Assembly: GCA_033961575.1 (NCBI GenBank)
Contig: CM066731.1
Span: forward strand, 59,363,501 to 59,427,500
Length of the DNA: 64,000 bases
Direction: 5' to 3'
Origin: Aselliscus stoliczkanus
Lineage: Eukaryota; Chordata; Mammalia; Chiroptera; Hipposideridae
Shown here: positions 23,833 through 34,065 of the stretch, in pieces
Layout of the letters: each line of letters begins with the position of its first letter
Numbering within the stretch: position 1 is the first letter of the stretch
The notes under the pieces: model-generated
What the model saw: only the letters and a program-made list of their open reading frames with translations
What the model was told of the DNA's origin: nothing
The model's database searches: none
Translations under genes and position numbers: made by a program

Positions 23833-24189
23833 CTCACCCTGCACTCTCTCCACCATATCAGGATGCTACACGTAAAAAAACTTAAGTCATCCTTTAACTT
23901 GGGAACTCTTGGGAACTTCGTATCTAGGATTTCTTTTCCATTTTAAAATCAACTTCAAAAACCTCTTGTTTTATTATTCCACTAGTTGCTCATCTTTTCG
24001 TTTCCCTGTTTTCATACCCTCTTTATATTCTTCATCTAAAACAGGTGTCGCTATATCAAAGATTTTCTGTGGAAACTGTTAACTAGTGAACTGAGAAGCG
24101 GCATGCAAATGCAAGTGCTCTTTTCATAGTTTATTCTTTGGTTTTTCTTTCATTAATACATTTTTGGCACTAAATAACAAGTACACTTT

Positions 24190-24357
24190 TTCAATTAATT
24201 TATTTTCCAATTACAGTTGCCATACAATATTATATTAGTTTCAGGTGTACAACAGAGTGATTATTTTTATACCTTATGAAGTAATCACCCTGATAAATCT
24301 AGTTCCCATCTGACACCATACATACTTATTACAATAGTGTTGACTATATTCCCTATG
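24190..24357 (-). mobile_element. L1 3'UTR tail fragment, antisense
   Basis: TTTTCCAATTACAGTTGCCA then ACAATATTATATTAGTTTC, CCATCTGACACCATACATAC and TTGACTATATTCCCTATGAC match the tail unit seen at 11.9-12.4 kb. This copy has only one unit. Confidence 0.8.
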
Positions 24358-25306
24358 ACAAGCACATTTTTGACCTTACTGGCAGACTGGTCCCGGAAAG
24401 CAAAGGTCCTCTGGGCAGCTTGCACATACAGAGAGAGAGAGTGTGGCCATGCTTCCCTGTAGGGTAGTCCAGGGCCTATGCAACTAGGAACAGTGCCCCC
24501 CTCACTCTCCGAACTGCCCTGGTTTGAGCAGTAAATTATTCCCCCAGGACCAATCAAAGCAAATCACCTCCTGCATAGGCAGAGGATAAGGGAAGATATT
24601 CCTGCTCTGCAGTCAATCAAATGCCTGGTTTTACAGGCTCCACCAGCCTCCTGGTCACCAAGATGCCTGCCTGTTCACTGACCTCAAGCCGCAGTTCCAA
24701 TATACTGGAGTCTGCTTGTTTCAGTTGGCAACCATGAAAGGAGGGGGTGCCCATCATATAGGATAGCATCTTTTCCAAAGGTCATTTGTATTTGACTTTG
24801 GCGAGTGGCCCAACTATTTTCACACCGTGTTTCTTTGGCAAGAGCACACAAGTCCAGGATCCAATAACATGTTAATAGCTGTTTTTGAAAGTTGTTTCTT
24901 CATTAAGCTTGGGAAACCCCAGGTTAAACAAGTTTTTAAAATAAATACTTACAAGCATTTAATATTCTAATGTGCTTTATGCATCTTCAGGGGTGGGGAG
25001 GTAGGTTATATGGAATGTTTACCAAATTGACTTGACCATGGAACACAGTTTGGAAAAACAGTGACGTAAGCTTAGGTTTAGGACAATATTAAAATGGTTT
25101 TAATAATATTTTGTATATTATAGTAATTATAAACACTTTAATTGGTTTTAGTTTCCCAGCCACACACTAGCTTAGTGATAAGAAATAATGAATTAGGTTG
25201 AATAACTACAGTAGAAAATCTGGTCTCTGAGCTCCACCTAGAAAACTCTGAGAAAACTTTACCGGGAAGAGAAGTAACCCTGTGGAGAATTGTTTAGCTT
25301 TGCATT
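24358..25306. other. Unassigned DNA
   Basis: GC-richer at 24370-24770 (possible old LTR, not provable), AT-rich afterwards. No gene recognised. Confidence 0.35.
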
Positions 25307-25442
25307 TAAAAAGATGGTCCTGGGTCAGCCAAGTGGCATGGTGGTTAAGTGCTGGCTTGGGAAGCCAGTGGCCCTGGTTCGGTCCCACATATGAAGGCCA
25401 GTAACACTGCTCTGAAAAAAAAAAGAATAAAAAGATGGTCCT
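25307..25442 (+). mobile_element. Short Rhin-1-type SINE with perfect 15-bp TSD
   Basis: The head (25322-25427) starts GGGTCAGCCAAGTGGCATGG, has a GGTTCGGTCC B-box region and ends in an A-rich tail after AACACTGCTCTG. The duplication TAAAAAGATGGTCCT is perfect at 25307-25321 and 25428-25442. Confidence 0.9.
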
Positions 25443-25462
25443 CACAAATTATGCTGCTAAAG

Positions 25463-26154
25463 TTATCTGTTATATGTAGGATGGTAGTTGGCTGAAAGTA
25501 TTTCGAGGTGAAATCCTACTGCCTTACTTTCAAATTTGCAAATGAAGTCAGGTTCAGAACAAATAAAGTTTATTTGTACATATATGCACTTGTGTGTGTG
25601 TGAGGATCTGTGTGACAGTATGTTACCTGCTTTTCTAATTGTAGCACTTACCCCATTTTTGTAATTGTTTGTTGCTATTTTGTTGTTTCCAAGGAGTCTG
25701 GAACAGATTACATCTTTTTTCATCTTGACAGTGTCATCCACAAAACCACATACATTACATGGATATGCCAAGAATAGTACAAACATTAATAGTACAAGAA
25801 ATAAGATCACTGATTCTTGTTCATTTTTTTCAAAATAGTACTTACTCTCTGGTCTCAGTTGAAGATGACATGAATCTTCAGTATGTATACAACGAAGTTC
25901 TCCTTGTTGGACCTGTTTTTATTCATTTGGTAAAGAAAACTTGTCCTCTACAAAAATTTGTCACATGGATATCTCACTTATCTGAGGGTCTTGGTTGTTG
26001 TACAATTAATAGGAGATATTTTGATACAATACTGAATTTCCTTGACTCTCAGGAAAATTGTGTCTTGTTCCAAATTAAATTTCACAGCTGCAAAGCTAAA
26101 AGAATGTTATTAGAATACTTTTTCAATTTTTTGTTAAGTTTTATTTTTCCATAG
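25463..26154. other. Overlapping long open frames on both strands, outside repeats
   Basis: On the plus strand 25759-26154 is open for 131 codons; on the minus strand 25463-25810 is open for 115. These are the longest frames in the window that are not made of SINE or L1. The minus frame begins with a very hydrophobic Leu/Phe/Val-rich stretch like a signal peptide. Splice-like signals occur: minus-strand AATGGG then GTAAGT (GT at 25652-25651), and plus-strand TTTTTTTCAAAATAG then TACTTACTC (AG at 25838-25839). I recognise neither peptide. In AT-rich DNA such frames can arise by chance. Confidence 0.2.
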
Positions 26155-26744
26155 AGTAATTCAACATATGTTATCCTAAGCAAATTAGAACTCTTCATAT
26201 TTGTGTTTCTAATATATTTTCCCAATCCCATCCTTTTCTAGTGCAACATCATATTTCTATTTCTATCAGTTATTAAGTTTAAGTGGTCAAATTTTAATCT
26301 TCTATTTACCACCTCACATTATTTTTAGAATGAGGCTAGACATAAATAGATATATAAATAAACAGAAGAACAAACAGGTAAATATTCTTAAATATTTTTC
26401 TTACTAAAACATTTTTAACCAATTATGCAATTACCCTCGCTCTCTCTATCCCAAATATCTGATGTCATATGATAGCATCTTTTGAAATTCTCTTTAGAAA
26501 TTCACAAAGGTACAATGACAAATATAATAAGATATCTAAATGTAAAACATTTACTCATTTGAGACATTTCCAGATGTTTTATCAGGGAAAACAAAACAAA
26601 ACAATTATTGTGTCCAGTTTAGTTTGGAGAAATTATTTTGAGCTTTGATTTTCTGTGTTTTATTTTCTCTTACTAATTAATTTTCTCTTTATTTACATAA
26701 ATAATAGTAGTTATGAAAGTAACATTAAAGTTGTAGTACTTTTT
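26155..26744. other. Unique AT-rich DNA
   Basis: Nothing recognised. Confidence 0.4.
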
Positions 26745-26945
26745 GTATGCCAATTGCATACACGTTTTCTCTCACTTAATTATCAAAACAAGCTCATGAG
26801 ATAGATGCTATCATTATCCTTATTTTATATATAAGGAAAATGAGACTGTGAGAATTTAAGTAACTTTCCCAATGTCACCCAACTTGAAAGCTGGGGTCAG
26901 GATTTGAATTTTGGATCCCAAAACTTATAATCATAACCTGAATAA
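26745..26945 (-). repeat. MIR SINE, antisense
   Basis: Reversed MIR in order: TCACTTAATTATCAAAACAA, GATAGATGCTATCATTATCC, AAGGAAAATGAGACTGTGAG, TTAAGTAACTTTCCCAATGT, GGTCAGGATTTGAATTTTGG. Confidence 0.85.
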
Positions 26946-27574
26946 GTAGTATTTTCATAAAGATTTAAGTACCAGTGGTTACACTTTTTCAATAAGGGTT
27001 TTTATTTTAAAACTTTAAATCTCTTTTAAAGAGGAACTTGTTAAGTTTAATTTTTGCTATCTCAAAAATAAGATTGCCTCCTAAAAAAAAAAAATTTAAT
27101 GTCTGTAATTTGAAGGCAACATTTGTCTGAATTAGCAAAACCCTTTTACGAAACAGAGAAGCTGAAGTCAAATTTCTCTTCCTTAAGAAAAAACTAATTA
27201 AATTGAAAAATTATCCTTTCATAAAAGATTAAGAATAAAATGTCTCATAAGACCTTTATGAATACATTGTTAAATTTGTTGCTAACAAGGTGTTTTTTTT
27301 TTCATTCAGCTGAGAACAATTTCATTTTTCTATCCAACACTAATGCTAGCTAGGTTTGAATGTCTTTCCTTTGGTGATAGAATTGGATTAATTTGTTAGA
27401 GCCCTCGGGTTTGGCAGTAGGTAGATTCAATATCATGTTTATACATTAGGCCCTTGAATTTCATTTTGAAAAAGGGAAAAAAATGCAAGGCACTATGATC
27501 TGGAAAACTCCTGAAAATAGAGATAGCCCAACAAAATCACATCCATTCGTATGAAAACAAAATCCTCCATAATC
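26946..27574. other. Unique AT-rich DNA
   Basis: Nothing recognised. Confidence 0.4.
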
Positions 27575-28616
27575 AAAAGACATTACTTTAACCACCTCAC
27601 TCCGGTCAGAATGGCTATCATCAATAAATCAACAAACAACAAGTGCTAGTGGGGCTGTGGGAAAAACGGGACCCTACTGCACTTTTGGTGGGGTTGCAGA
27701 TTGGTGCAGCCACTGTGGAAGTCAGTATGGAGGTATCTCAAAAAACTGGAAATGGAACTACCTTTTGACCCAGAAATTCCACTCCTAGGTATTTATCCTG
27801 AAAAACCCAAGACACTTATTCAAAAAAAGTTATGCACCCCTATGTTCATAGCAGCACTATTTGCAATAGCTAAAACTTGAAAACAACCGAAATGCCCATC
27901 GGTAGATGACTGGATTAAGAAACTGTGGTATATTTATTCAATGGAGTATTACTCCGCTATAAAGAAGAATGAAATCGTACCATTTGCAACGATATGGATG
28001 GACCTAGAAGCGATTATGTTAAGTGAAATAAGTCAGTTGGAGAAAGACAAATACCATATGATCTCACTTATATGTGGAATCTGAAAAACTGAATGAATGA
28101 GCAAAGTAAACAGAAACAGTCTCAGATATAGAAAAACTGAGGGTTGCTAGTTGGGAGGGGGTGGGGATGAGGGAGAAAGGGAAGGGATTAGACAGCATAA
28201 ATAGGTAACTACAATATTGCCCCAGGGATATGAAAGACAGTTTGGGGAATATAATGATGTTGTAAATATTTTGTGGGGTGTCAGATGGTCACATGTCTTG
28301 TTAGGGAGACCACTTCATGGATGGAGTAGATGCTTGATCACTGCACTGTATACCTGAAACTGATGTTGTATAATAATGTATGCCAACTGTAATTGAATAT
28401 ATAAATAGTCACTGTATGTGAATTATATTGTGGAAGGGAGTCAGAGGAATTGTAATAGATATGTATGATATTGGGGGGAGGAGTGGGGTGGCGAATTGGG
28501 GGAGGGGAGTTGTCACTTTGAGGGGTAAAAAGTATAACTATTGCACTGTGTTGTACACCTGAAATTAATTAAAAATAAATAAATAAATAAATAATAAAAA
28601 AAAGATATTATTTTAA
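27575..28616 (+). mobile_element. 5'-truncated L1, sense, with near-perfect TSD
   Basis: The last part of ORF2 (from CACCTCACTCCGGTCAGAAT) and the 3'UTR occupy 27592-28599. Landmarks: ACTCCTAGGTATTTATCCTG, GCAATAGCTAAAACTTGA (a TGA breaks the usual frame), GATATGGATGGACCTAGAAG, CTCACTTATATGTGGAATCT, a G-rich purine tract (28153-28186), two tail units (GTATACCTGAAACTGATG near 28348, GTACACCTGAAATTAATT near 28551) and an (AAAT)n/A end. The duplication AAAAGACATTACTTTAA (27575-27591) matches AAAAGATATTATTTTAA (28600-28616) in 15 of 17 bases. The 5' cut TC/AAAA is close to the L1 endonuclease preference. Confidence 0.92.
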
Positions 28617-29074
28617 GTCTTGAAAGGTACTATATTGTATCAAAACACCTCACACTGATGACTAGCTACATAGCCAAGTGGACAAGCACTCTGTGTGTAG
28701 AAAACATGGTTTCCTTATTTGGTCTTGCATTTGGAGTATGATATCTGCCAATCTGTGACCTACGCACTTGGGAAGGAAATGGCAGAAGTAAAATTTGTCA
28801 GACTATAAAATTTAACGATTCTTTCATTAAATTCTGATGGAATACTATTTATTATGCAGTTACTTGTACTGACATGCTCACCAGTGTTCCTTTTGTGGTG
28901 CTAGAATGGGGTGGCCAAGGCAGGGTGTGGGAGGAGAGGAGTGGACTGGCACTGTACTTGACCCTTTCCAACCAGCATTTCATTCTTGAAACTCTCCCAC
29001 ACTTTCTAATTGGGAACATCAAGTCTTCACGCTCTAAAAGAACATAGAGTTCACCATACCCCTTGTATCGAGAA
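28617..29074. other. Unique DNA
   Basis: Nothing recognised. Confidence 0.4.
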
Positions 29075-29165
29075 GAAAATTTCCCATTGTTAACCTAAGA
29101 GAACTGCCCAAAGTCAACAGTTAGGAAATGGCCGAATCAGGATTCACTCAAAATCCAATCTTCTT
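29075..29165 (-). repeat. MIR fragment, antisense
   Basis: CTAAGAGAACTGCCCAAAGT, CAACAGTTAGGAAATGGCC and GAATCAGGATTCACTC match the reversed MIR core. Confidence 0.6.
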
Positions 29166-30082
29166 TCCACTTCCCTGCCTTTTTCTGATTACTCTGCCTC
29201 TTTTTCCATTACTGGCTTCTCTTCATTTTTGTATTGTCTAACTGAGGCAGACGTGAAACTTCGGTTTCCATGTCTTTTCTTCAAAGAACATTAGATAAGT
29301 CTGGATGTTTGCATTCACTCGAAATCCATACTTCTTATGCTTTTTTTGCATCTGCATCATGCTTCAAGTGAATGAAATATACCAATGTATGGAACCTAGC
29401 ATGTGGAAAACTCAAAACGCTATTTTACTCCCCAAATCAACATTCCTTTCCACCACTTTTTACTGCTGATTTTATCCATATTTTCCTGGTCTTTTAAATT
29501 CATTACTTGGAGAGCTTAAAATGTGATGCTATTTGGGGAATTGTAGCATGAGTTCAGTTTTCAAAGCGCAGCCAGAGTTTACTCTTCAAAATGTTACGTG
29601 ACAGATAATGGTGTCGCAATAAAATTGAAATGGTTTCCTACATATCTCAAAATAATTCTGTAATAAAGTCTTTCCAAATATTTTTCATGTCTCTCACATT
29701 TGACCAAAAGGTTGAATTTTTTTCTTTTCATTCTCACAGTCATTTCTCTTGCCTTTTCAGATTTTCTTGCTTGGCTTATGACAAGTTAGCTGTTATCCCT
29801 TTCTTTAGACCAATACCTAACTAGTGAGACAATTATCCTGAAAATCTTTCTCATTTCATCACGCCTTCATTCAATAACTTACCCCTGCTCCATCTTGCCC
29901 AATAGATCAAACCTAAATGTCAAGCCTCTAACCTAACAACTCTTCCTTCCCTGTTTATCCAACCACTTTCCTAATTTATCTCTAACATGACCCATCTCTG
30001 GGTGGAAATAATTAGAAAAGGGATACGTATAGGAGTGAGCAGAGAAAGATGAAGTTAAAGGCAGGGTGAAGACAATGTGTCC
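29166..30082. other. Mostly unique, weak L2 at 29840-30000
   Basis: TAGATCAAACCTAAATGTCA followed by CTAACCTAACAACTCTTCC resembles plus-strand L2, strongly decayed. No gene recognised. Confidence 0.35.
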
Positions 30083-30130
30083 CACTAAAAAGAGCATAAG
30101 GTTTACTGCCAGACAGACCTGGGTCCGAAC
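30083..30130 (+). repeat. MIR 5' fragment
   Basis: AAAGAGCATAAGGTTTACTG then CCAGACAGACCTGGGTCCGAA is the MIR tRNA-like 5' region. It is cut short by the Tigger element just downstream. Confidence 0.6.
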
Positions 30131-30153
30131 ATATGTATATCTTTATGTCTATA

Positions 30154-30804
30154 CAGTAGTCGCCCCCTTATCTATGGTTTCACTTTCTACCATTTCAGTT
30201 ACCCACAGTCAACCACAGTCCAAACCCATTAAATGGAAAATTCCAGAAATAAACAATTCATAAGTTTTAAACAGTGCACTGTTCTGAGTAGTGTGATGAA
30301 ATCTGCCTCTGTCCTGCTTTGTTTGGCCCAGGATGTGACTCATCCTTTTGTCCAGAGTCCCCATGCTGCATATGTGCCCCACCCTTTAGTCACTTTGTAG
30401 CAATCTCAATTATCAGATGGACTGTTGCTTGCATTCAAGTAACCCTTATAGTACCCTAGCCTATGTCACAATGCCTATGTCATTCACCTCACTTTATCTC
30501 ATCACGTAGATACTATATCATCTCACAGCATCACAAGAAGGATGAGTACAGTACAATAAGATATTTTGAGAGAGACAGACCACATTCACATAACTTTTGT
30601 TACAGTATATTGTTATAATTGTTCTATTTTATTATTAGTTACTGTTATTAATCTCTTACTGTGTCTAGTTTATGAATTAAACTTTATCATAGGTATATAT
30701 AGGAAAAAAATAGTATATATAGGATTTGGTATTATCTGTGGTTTTAGGCATCCACAGGGGGTCTTGGAATAGATCCCCAGAGAATAAGGGGGAACTCTTC
30801 TCTG
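30154..30804 (+). mobile_element. Tigger DNA transposon, internally deleted
   Basis: It begins CAGTAGTCGCCCCCTTATCT and ends AATAAGGGGGAACTCTTCTCTG, giving imperfect inverted ends. Both sides carry TA (30152-30153 and 30805-30806), the pogo/Tc1-mariner target duplication. Internal landmarks fit Tigger: TTAAATGGAAAATTCCAGAA, TGTGATGAAATCTGCC, TCATCCTTTTGTCCAGAG, and the right-end GCATCCACAGGGGGTCTTGG. The transposase region is gone, so it is non-autonomous and inactive. Confidence 0.9.
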
Positions 30805-30998
30805 TATGTGTGTTTGTGCAAGTGGCCTCTCTAAAATCCTTCACAATATGATGAAGTACTTCACCCCACTGCTCAGAAAGGTGCACCATTTAAAACATGA
30901 ATTATTTCTGGAATGTTTCATTTGATATTTTTGTACTGCTGTTAACTGAAACCTTGAAAAGTGAAATCACAGTATAGACATATAGATATACATACGAA

Positions 30999-31557
30999 GG
31001 TCTGACATTAAGTTCACGAACTTGTTGCAACACTGTTGCTAACTTTTTGTGATATCAGAGGGATTATTCATTATGAATTTGTACCAACTGGACAGTTAAC
31101 CAAGTTTACTATTTGGAAGTGCTGAAAAGGCTGCCTGAAAAAGTTAGATGACTTGAACTTTTCGCCAACAATTCATGGCTCTTGCATCATAACAATGCAC
31201 CAGCTCAAACGGCGCTGTCTGTGAGGGAGTTTTTAGTCAGTAAACAAATAACTGCATTGGAACACCTCCCTACTTACCTGATCTGGCCTCCAATGACTTC
31301 TTTCTTTACCTGAAGATAAAGGAAATACTGAAAGGGAGACATTTTGATGACATCCAGACATCAAGGGTAACACGATGACAACTCTGATGGCCATTCCAGA
31401 AAGAGTTCCAAAATTGCTTTGAAGAGTGGACTAGGCGCTGGCATTGGTACATAGCTTCCCAATGGGAGTACTTCGAAGGTAACCATAGTGATATTCGGCA
31501 ATGAGGTATGTAGCACTTTTTCTAGGATGAGTTCACAAACTTAATTGTCCAACCTCA
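30999..31557 (+). mobile_element. Mariner relic with broken transposase
   Basis: Inverted ends: AGGTCTGACATTAAGTTCAC on the left and the complement of GTGAACTCATC.. type sequence ending TTAATTGTCCAACCTC on the right (about 31525-31555). Between them are two pieces of transposase: an N-terminal EFVPTGQ-like start near 31075, then, after an internal deletion, a catalytic-core piece from about 31187 with HNNAPAQTALSVREF and, one frameshift later, PPYLPDLASNDFFLYLK, the mariner D..D signature region. The second catalytic Asp, normally in an HDNA motif, is Asn here. A late segment encodes a W-rich C terminus. Not functional. Confidence 0.88.
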
Positions 31558-32234
31558 TATACTCAAATCCAGATCTGTCTGGCACCCATTGTCCTCACTC
31601 TGCCCTAGTCAGTCACAGGCTGGGAGAATGTAAGTCAGTCTGTACTCTGGCATTCCTCAGTTGTGGCATGTCATTCCAGTACACAGGTAGCCTATGGAGG
31701 AGGACAACAAGATAGAAATCTGGAACACAAGAACCAGGCTTCAATCATGGGTGCAGAACATAAATTTATTTGTCAGGACAAGGGACAGAGTTATCTCTAG
31801 TGGTCAGAAAACAGGAAGCCATCAGCAGGTCCAAGCAGTGAGAATGCAGTTGAGTGCAGGGAACATGAGGACCCTGAGTGAAGGAGCCCAAGGCCTGCCA
31901 CAGCGATGGAAACCTGGGGCTATGGCCACGTCCTCTATGCTTGCTGCCCAGGCAGGAAAAGGGAACCTGGGTTTAAGGTTAGCTGGGCCGAAGTGACCGC
32001 TGAGAAGAATCTGAGAACAGTATCTTCAGGGAAACCCAGATATCTCCAGAGGAGAAGGGGCAGAACTTGAGACTGTAGATAGATAGGTTCTAATAATTTG
32101 CAGTTTTGAAAGTAGAGACAGTGTGCCATGATATACATGATATTTTGCTTGTTTGTAAAAAAAAAAAAATTGCAAGTGAATTATTCTCTCTCTTTTTTCC
32201 AATGGACCACAACTAATAGCATGTCCATGCTCCT
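31558..32234. other. Unassigned DNA
   Basis: No gene recognised. An ATTTATTTG near 31765 could be a reversed polyadenylation signal of an old LTR, but no family is evident. Confidence 0.3.
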
Positions 32235-32548
32235 CTTATTAAGCATTGCCTTTTATTGATAGACGCCCCCATGCATGCAAGGAATGGTACCTAGGAGCAA
32301 TTTGAAACATGCTTACTGAGACGTTTTGGAGCATGAGAGTCACATTAGGGTAGAATCCCCTCAGTTACCAAGAGGAGCCATATGACCTTCCTCTGGGGAG
32401 CTCTTCAAATACAGGTAAAGCCGCTCCATGGCTCAGGTGTGATCTGTGGGAATGGGGCTTCCAGCTTCTCTCCGTGCTCCTTATCTTCTATGGAGATAAT
32501 AGGTTCTCTCAAATCGAGTTGCATAATATCCTTCAGGAGACTGTCTAC
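32235..32548 (-). CDS. Candidate 3'-terminal exon of an unidentified gene
   Basis: Reading the minus strand, a good acceptor (CTCTTTATTTTGCCTTTCTAG, AG at 32550-32549) opens a frame of 47 codons from 32548 to a TGA at 32407-32405. About 147 nt past the stop comes AATAAA (32257-32252), followed by a GU-rich TTAGTTGTGG near 32210, the normal order for a last exon and a short 3'UTR. The peptide is mixed and protein-like: it starts VDSLLKDIMQLDL, has an acidic-basic EDKEHGEKLE segment and ends PEPWSGFTCI, whose last three residues fit a class I PDZ-ligand pattern. It lies outside every repeat I recognise. I cannot name the gene. Upstream exons would lie above 32550; I searched by eye for paired splice sites and found none convincing. 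It could also be the end of a non-coding transcript or chance. Confidence 0.4.
32252..32257 (-). promoter_or_regulatory. AATAAA polyadenylation signal of the candidate exon
   Basis: The plus strand reads TTTATT; the minus strand reads ATCAATAAAAGGCAATGC with a GU-rich stretch about 35 nt downstream. Its meaning depends on the exon call. Confidence 0.4.
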
Positions 32549-32904
32549 CTAGAAAGGCAAAATAAAGAGTTAAAGTGATAGTATCCATGCTGACCACTCA
32601 AGCCCCCAGGAAGTAACTTCAATTTTCGAGTGACTCCAGGTGCACACTGAAACCTACAGATAATTACCTCAGTTTATCACTTCCACTTGCACAAAGTATC
32701 AGAGTGTGAGAAATCAAAAAGTGCAAAAGGAAGTCTTGCACAGAATCATATTTTCTTGCAAGAAGGTAATTCATCTTTGTAAAATGATTACCTACCTATA
32801 GAAAGCATATGTACACTAAGTGTGGGTTTTTATGGTAAAAAGTTAAGCATTGAGCCTGGGGACATTTCCTAATGAAAACTGGCATTCTCTATTGTCTCAG
32901 GCTA
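32549..32904. other. Non-coding DNA, putative intron of the candidate gene
   Basis: Stop codons occur in all minus frames near the best donor-like sites (for example near 32796). No repeat named. Confidence 0.35.
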
Positions 32905-33415
32905 GGTTGGATTAGCTTCCTATTGCTGCAGCAACAAATTACTACAAACCCAGTGGCGTGAAACAACACACAGTTATCATTTAACAGTTCCGTAGAGTAG
33001 AGGTCAGACAGTTTTCATGGGGCTAAAAATCAACGTGTCACCAGGCTGCACTCCTTTCTGAAGGCTCCAAGAGTCCATTTCCTTGTCTTTTCCAGCATCT
33101 GAAGGGCTTATGGCCTCTTTCTCCATCTTCAAAGCCAGCAGCTGCGGGCTGAGTCTTCTGACATGGCATCATTCAGACCTTTTTCTCTTGTCACATCTCC
33201 TTCTGACTCTGTTTCCCTTGCTTCCCCATCTTCTACTTTTAATGACCCTTGCTGGGCCCAAGCAGACCATCCAGGACAATCTCCCTATTTAAGATGAGCT
33301 GAATAGCAACCTTAATTCCTCTGCGCCATGTAACCTAACATATTTACAGGTCCCGGAATTAGAACATGGACATCTCTGGGGAAGTGGGGCAGTGGGCATT
33401 ATTCCTTACCAAAAT
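32905..33415 (-). repeat. MaLR-type LTR fossil, antisense
   Basis: TAGCTTCCTATTGCTGCAGC, AACAAATTACTACAAACCCA, GTGTCACCAGGCTGCACTCC, TCCATCTTCAAAGCCAGCAG, GGACAATCTCCCTATTTAAG, CCATGTAACCTAACATATTT and GAACATGGACATCTCTGGGG follow the reversed MaLR LTR order. Nearly full length. Confidence 0.8.
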
Positions 33416-33604
33416 AGCAACTGAAAACACCTTTTCCTCTAACTGAGTGTGTTCTTACACCGAGAAGCAGTTTGGAAGAAAGGAAAAGCAGGATCAATGC
33501 CACTTCCTCACCACAGATCTAGTCATGAAAGAACAGTAGACACCTTAACCCACAGAGAATAGAGGGTTCCAGGCCCCATTAATTTAGAAAGGGAATGAAC
33601 ATAG

Positions 33605-33785
33605 CAAGCATTAGTTTGCTAGGGCTGCCATTATTACAAAATACCACAGACTGGGTGGCTTAAACAACAGATATCTTCTCACAGTTCAGGGGGCAGAAGT
33701 CCCAGATCAACATAGCATCAGAGCTGGTCTCTTCTCTCTTTGTTGTGTATGTGGTTGTCATCTCCCTGTGTTGTCAGGTGGTCTT
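33605..33785 (-). repeat. Second MaLR LTR fragment, antisense
   Basis: CATTAGTTTGCTAGGGCTGC, ACAAAATACCACAGACTGGG, GGCTTAAACAACAGATATCT and CACAGTTCAGGGGGCAGAAG are reversed MLT1-type sequence. It is truncated at a hAT-like repeat. Confidence 0.75.
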
Positions 33786-34065
33786 CCCTTGTACTCTCTC
33801 AGAGTCTAACATTGCATTGTGGGTCCACTGAAGTTCTGTGCTTCCGGAGCATAAAGAAGACTGTATGAGAATGGTGTGGAAAGAAATAACAGGTATGTTG
33901 CATATATCTCATTTACTCACACACATACTACATTGTTCTTTATAATACACAAGTCCAAATGTAACATTATGAAGAACTTCAAGACAGCAACAGCAGAGCA
34001 TCAAACCAAGTGCTTCTAAGCATGAGTGCCCAAGAAGCTGACCTTGAAAACAGGTGTGGCCATCC
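33785..34065 (+). repeat. hAT-like dispersed repeat, partial copy
   Basis: It shares with the copies at 40.4-41.4 and 44.6-46.0 kb: TTGTGGGTCCACTGAAGTTC, GAAGACTGTATGAGAATGGTG and, near the end, CAGCAACAGCAGAGCATCAA followed by CCAAG. Only the right third is present. Confidence 0.6.

Noticed and set aside
32796..32886. Possible penultimate minus-strand exon with GTAGGT donor
   Set aside because: Every frame between the best acceptor and this donor contains a stop codon, one of them right at the junction.
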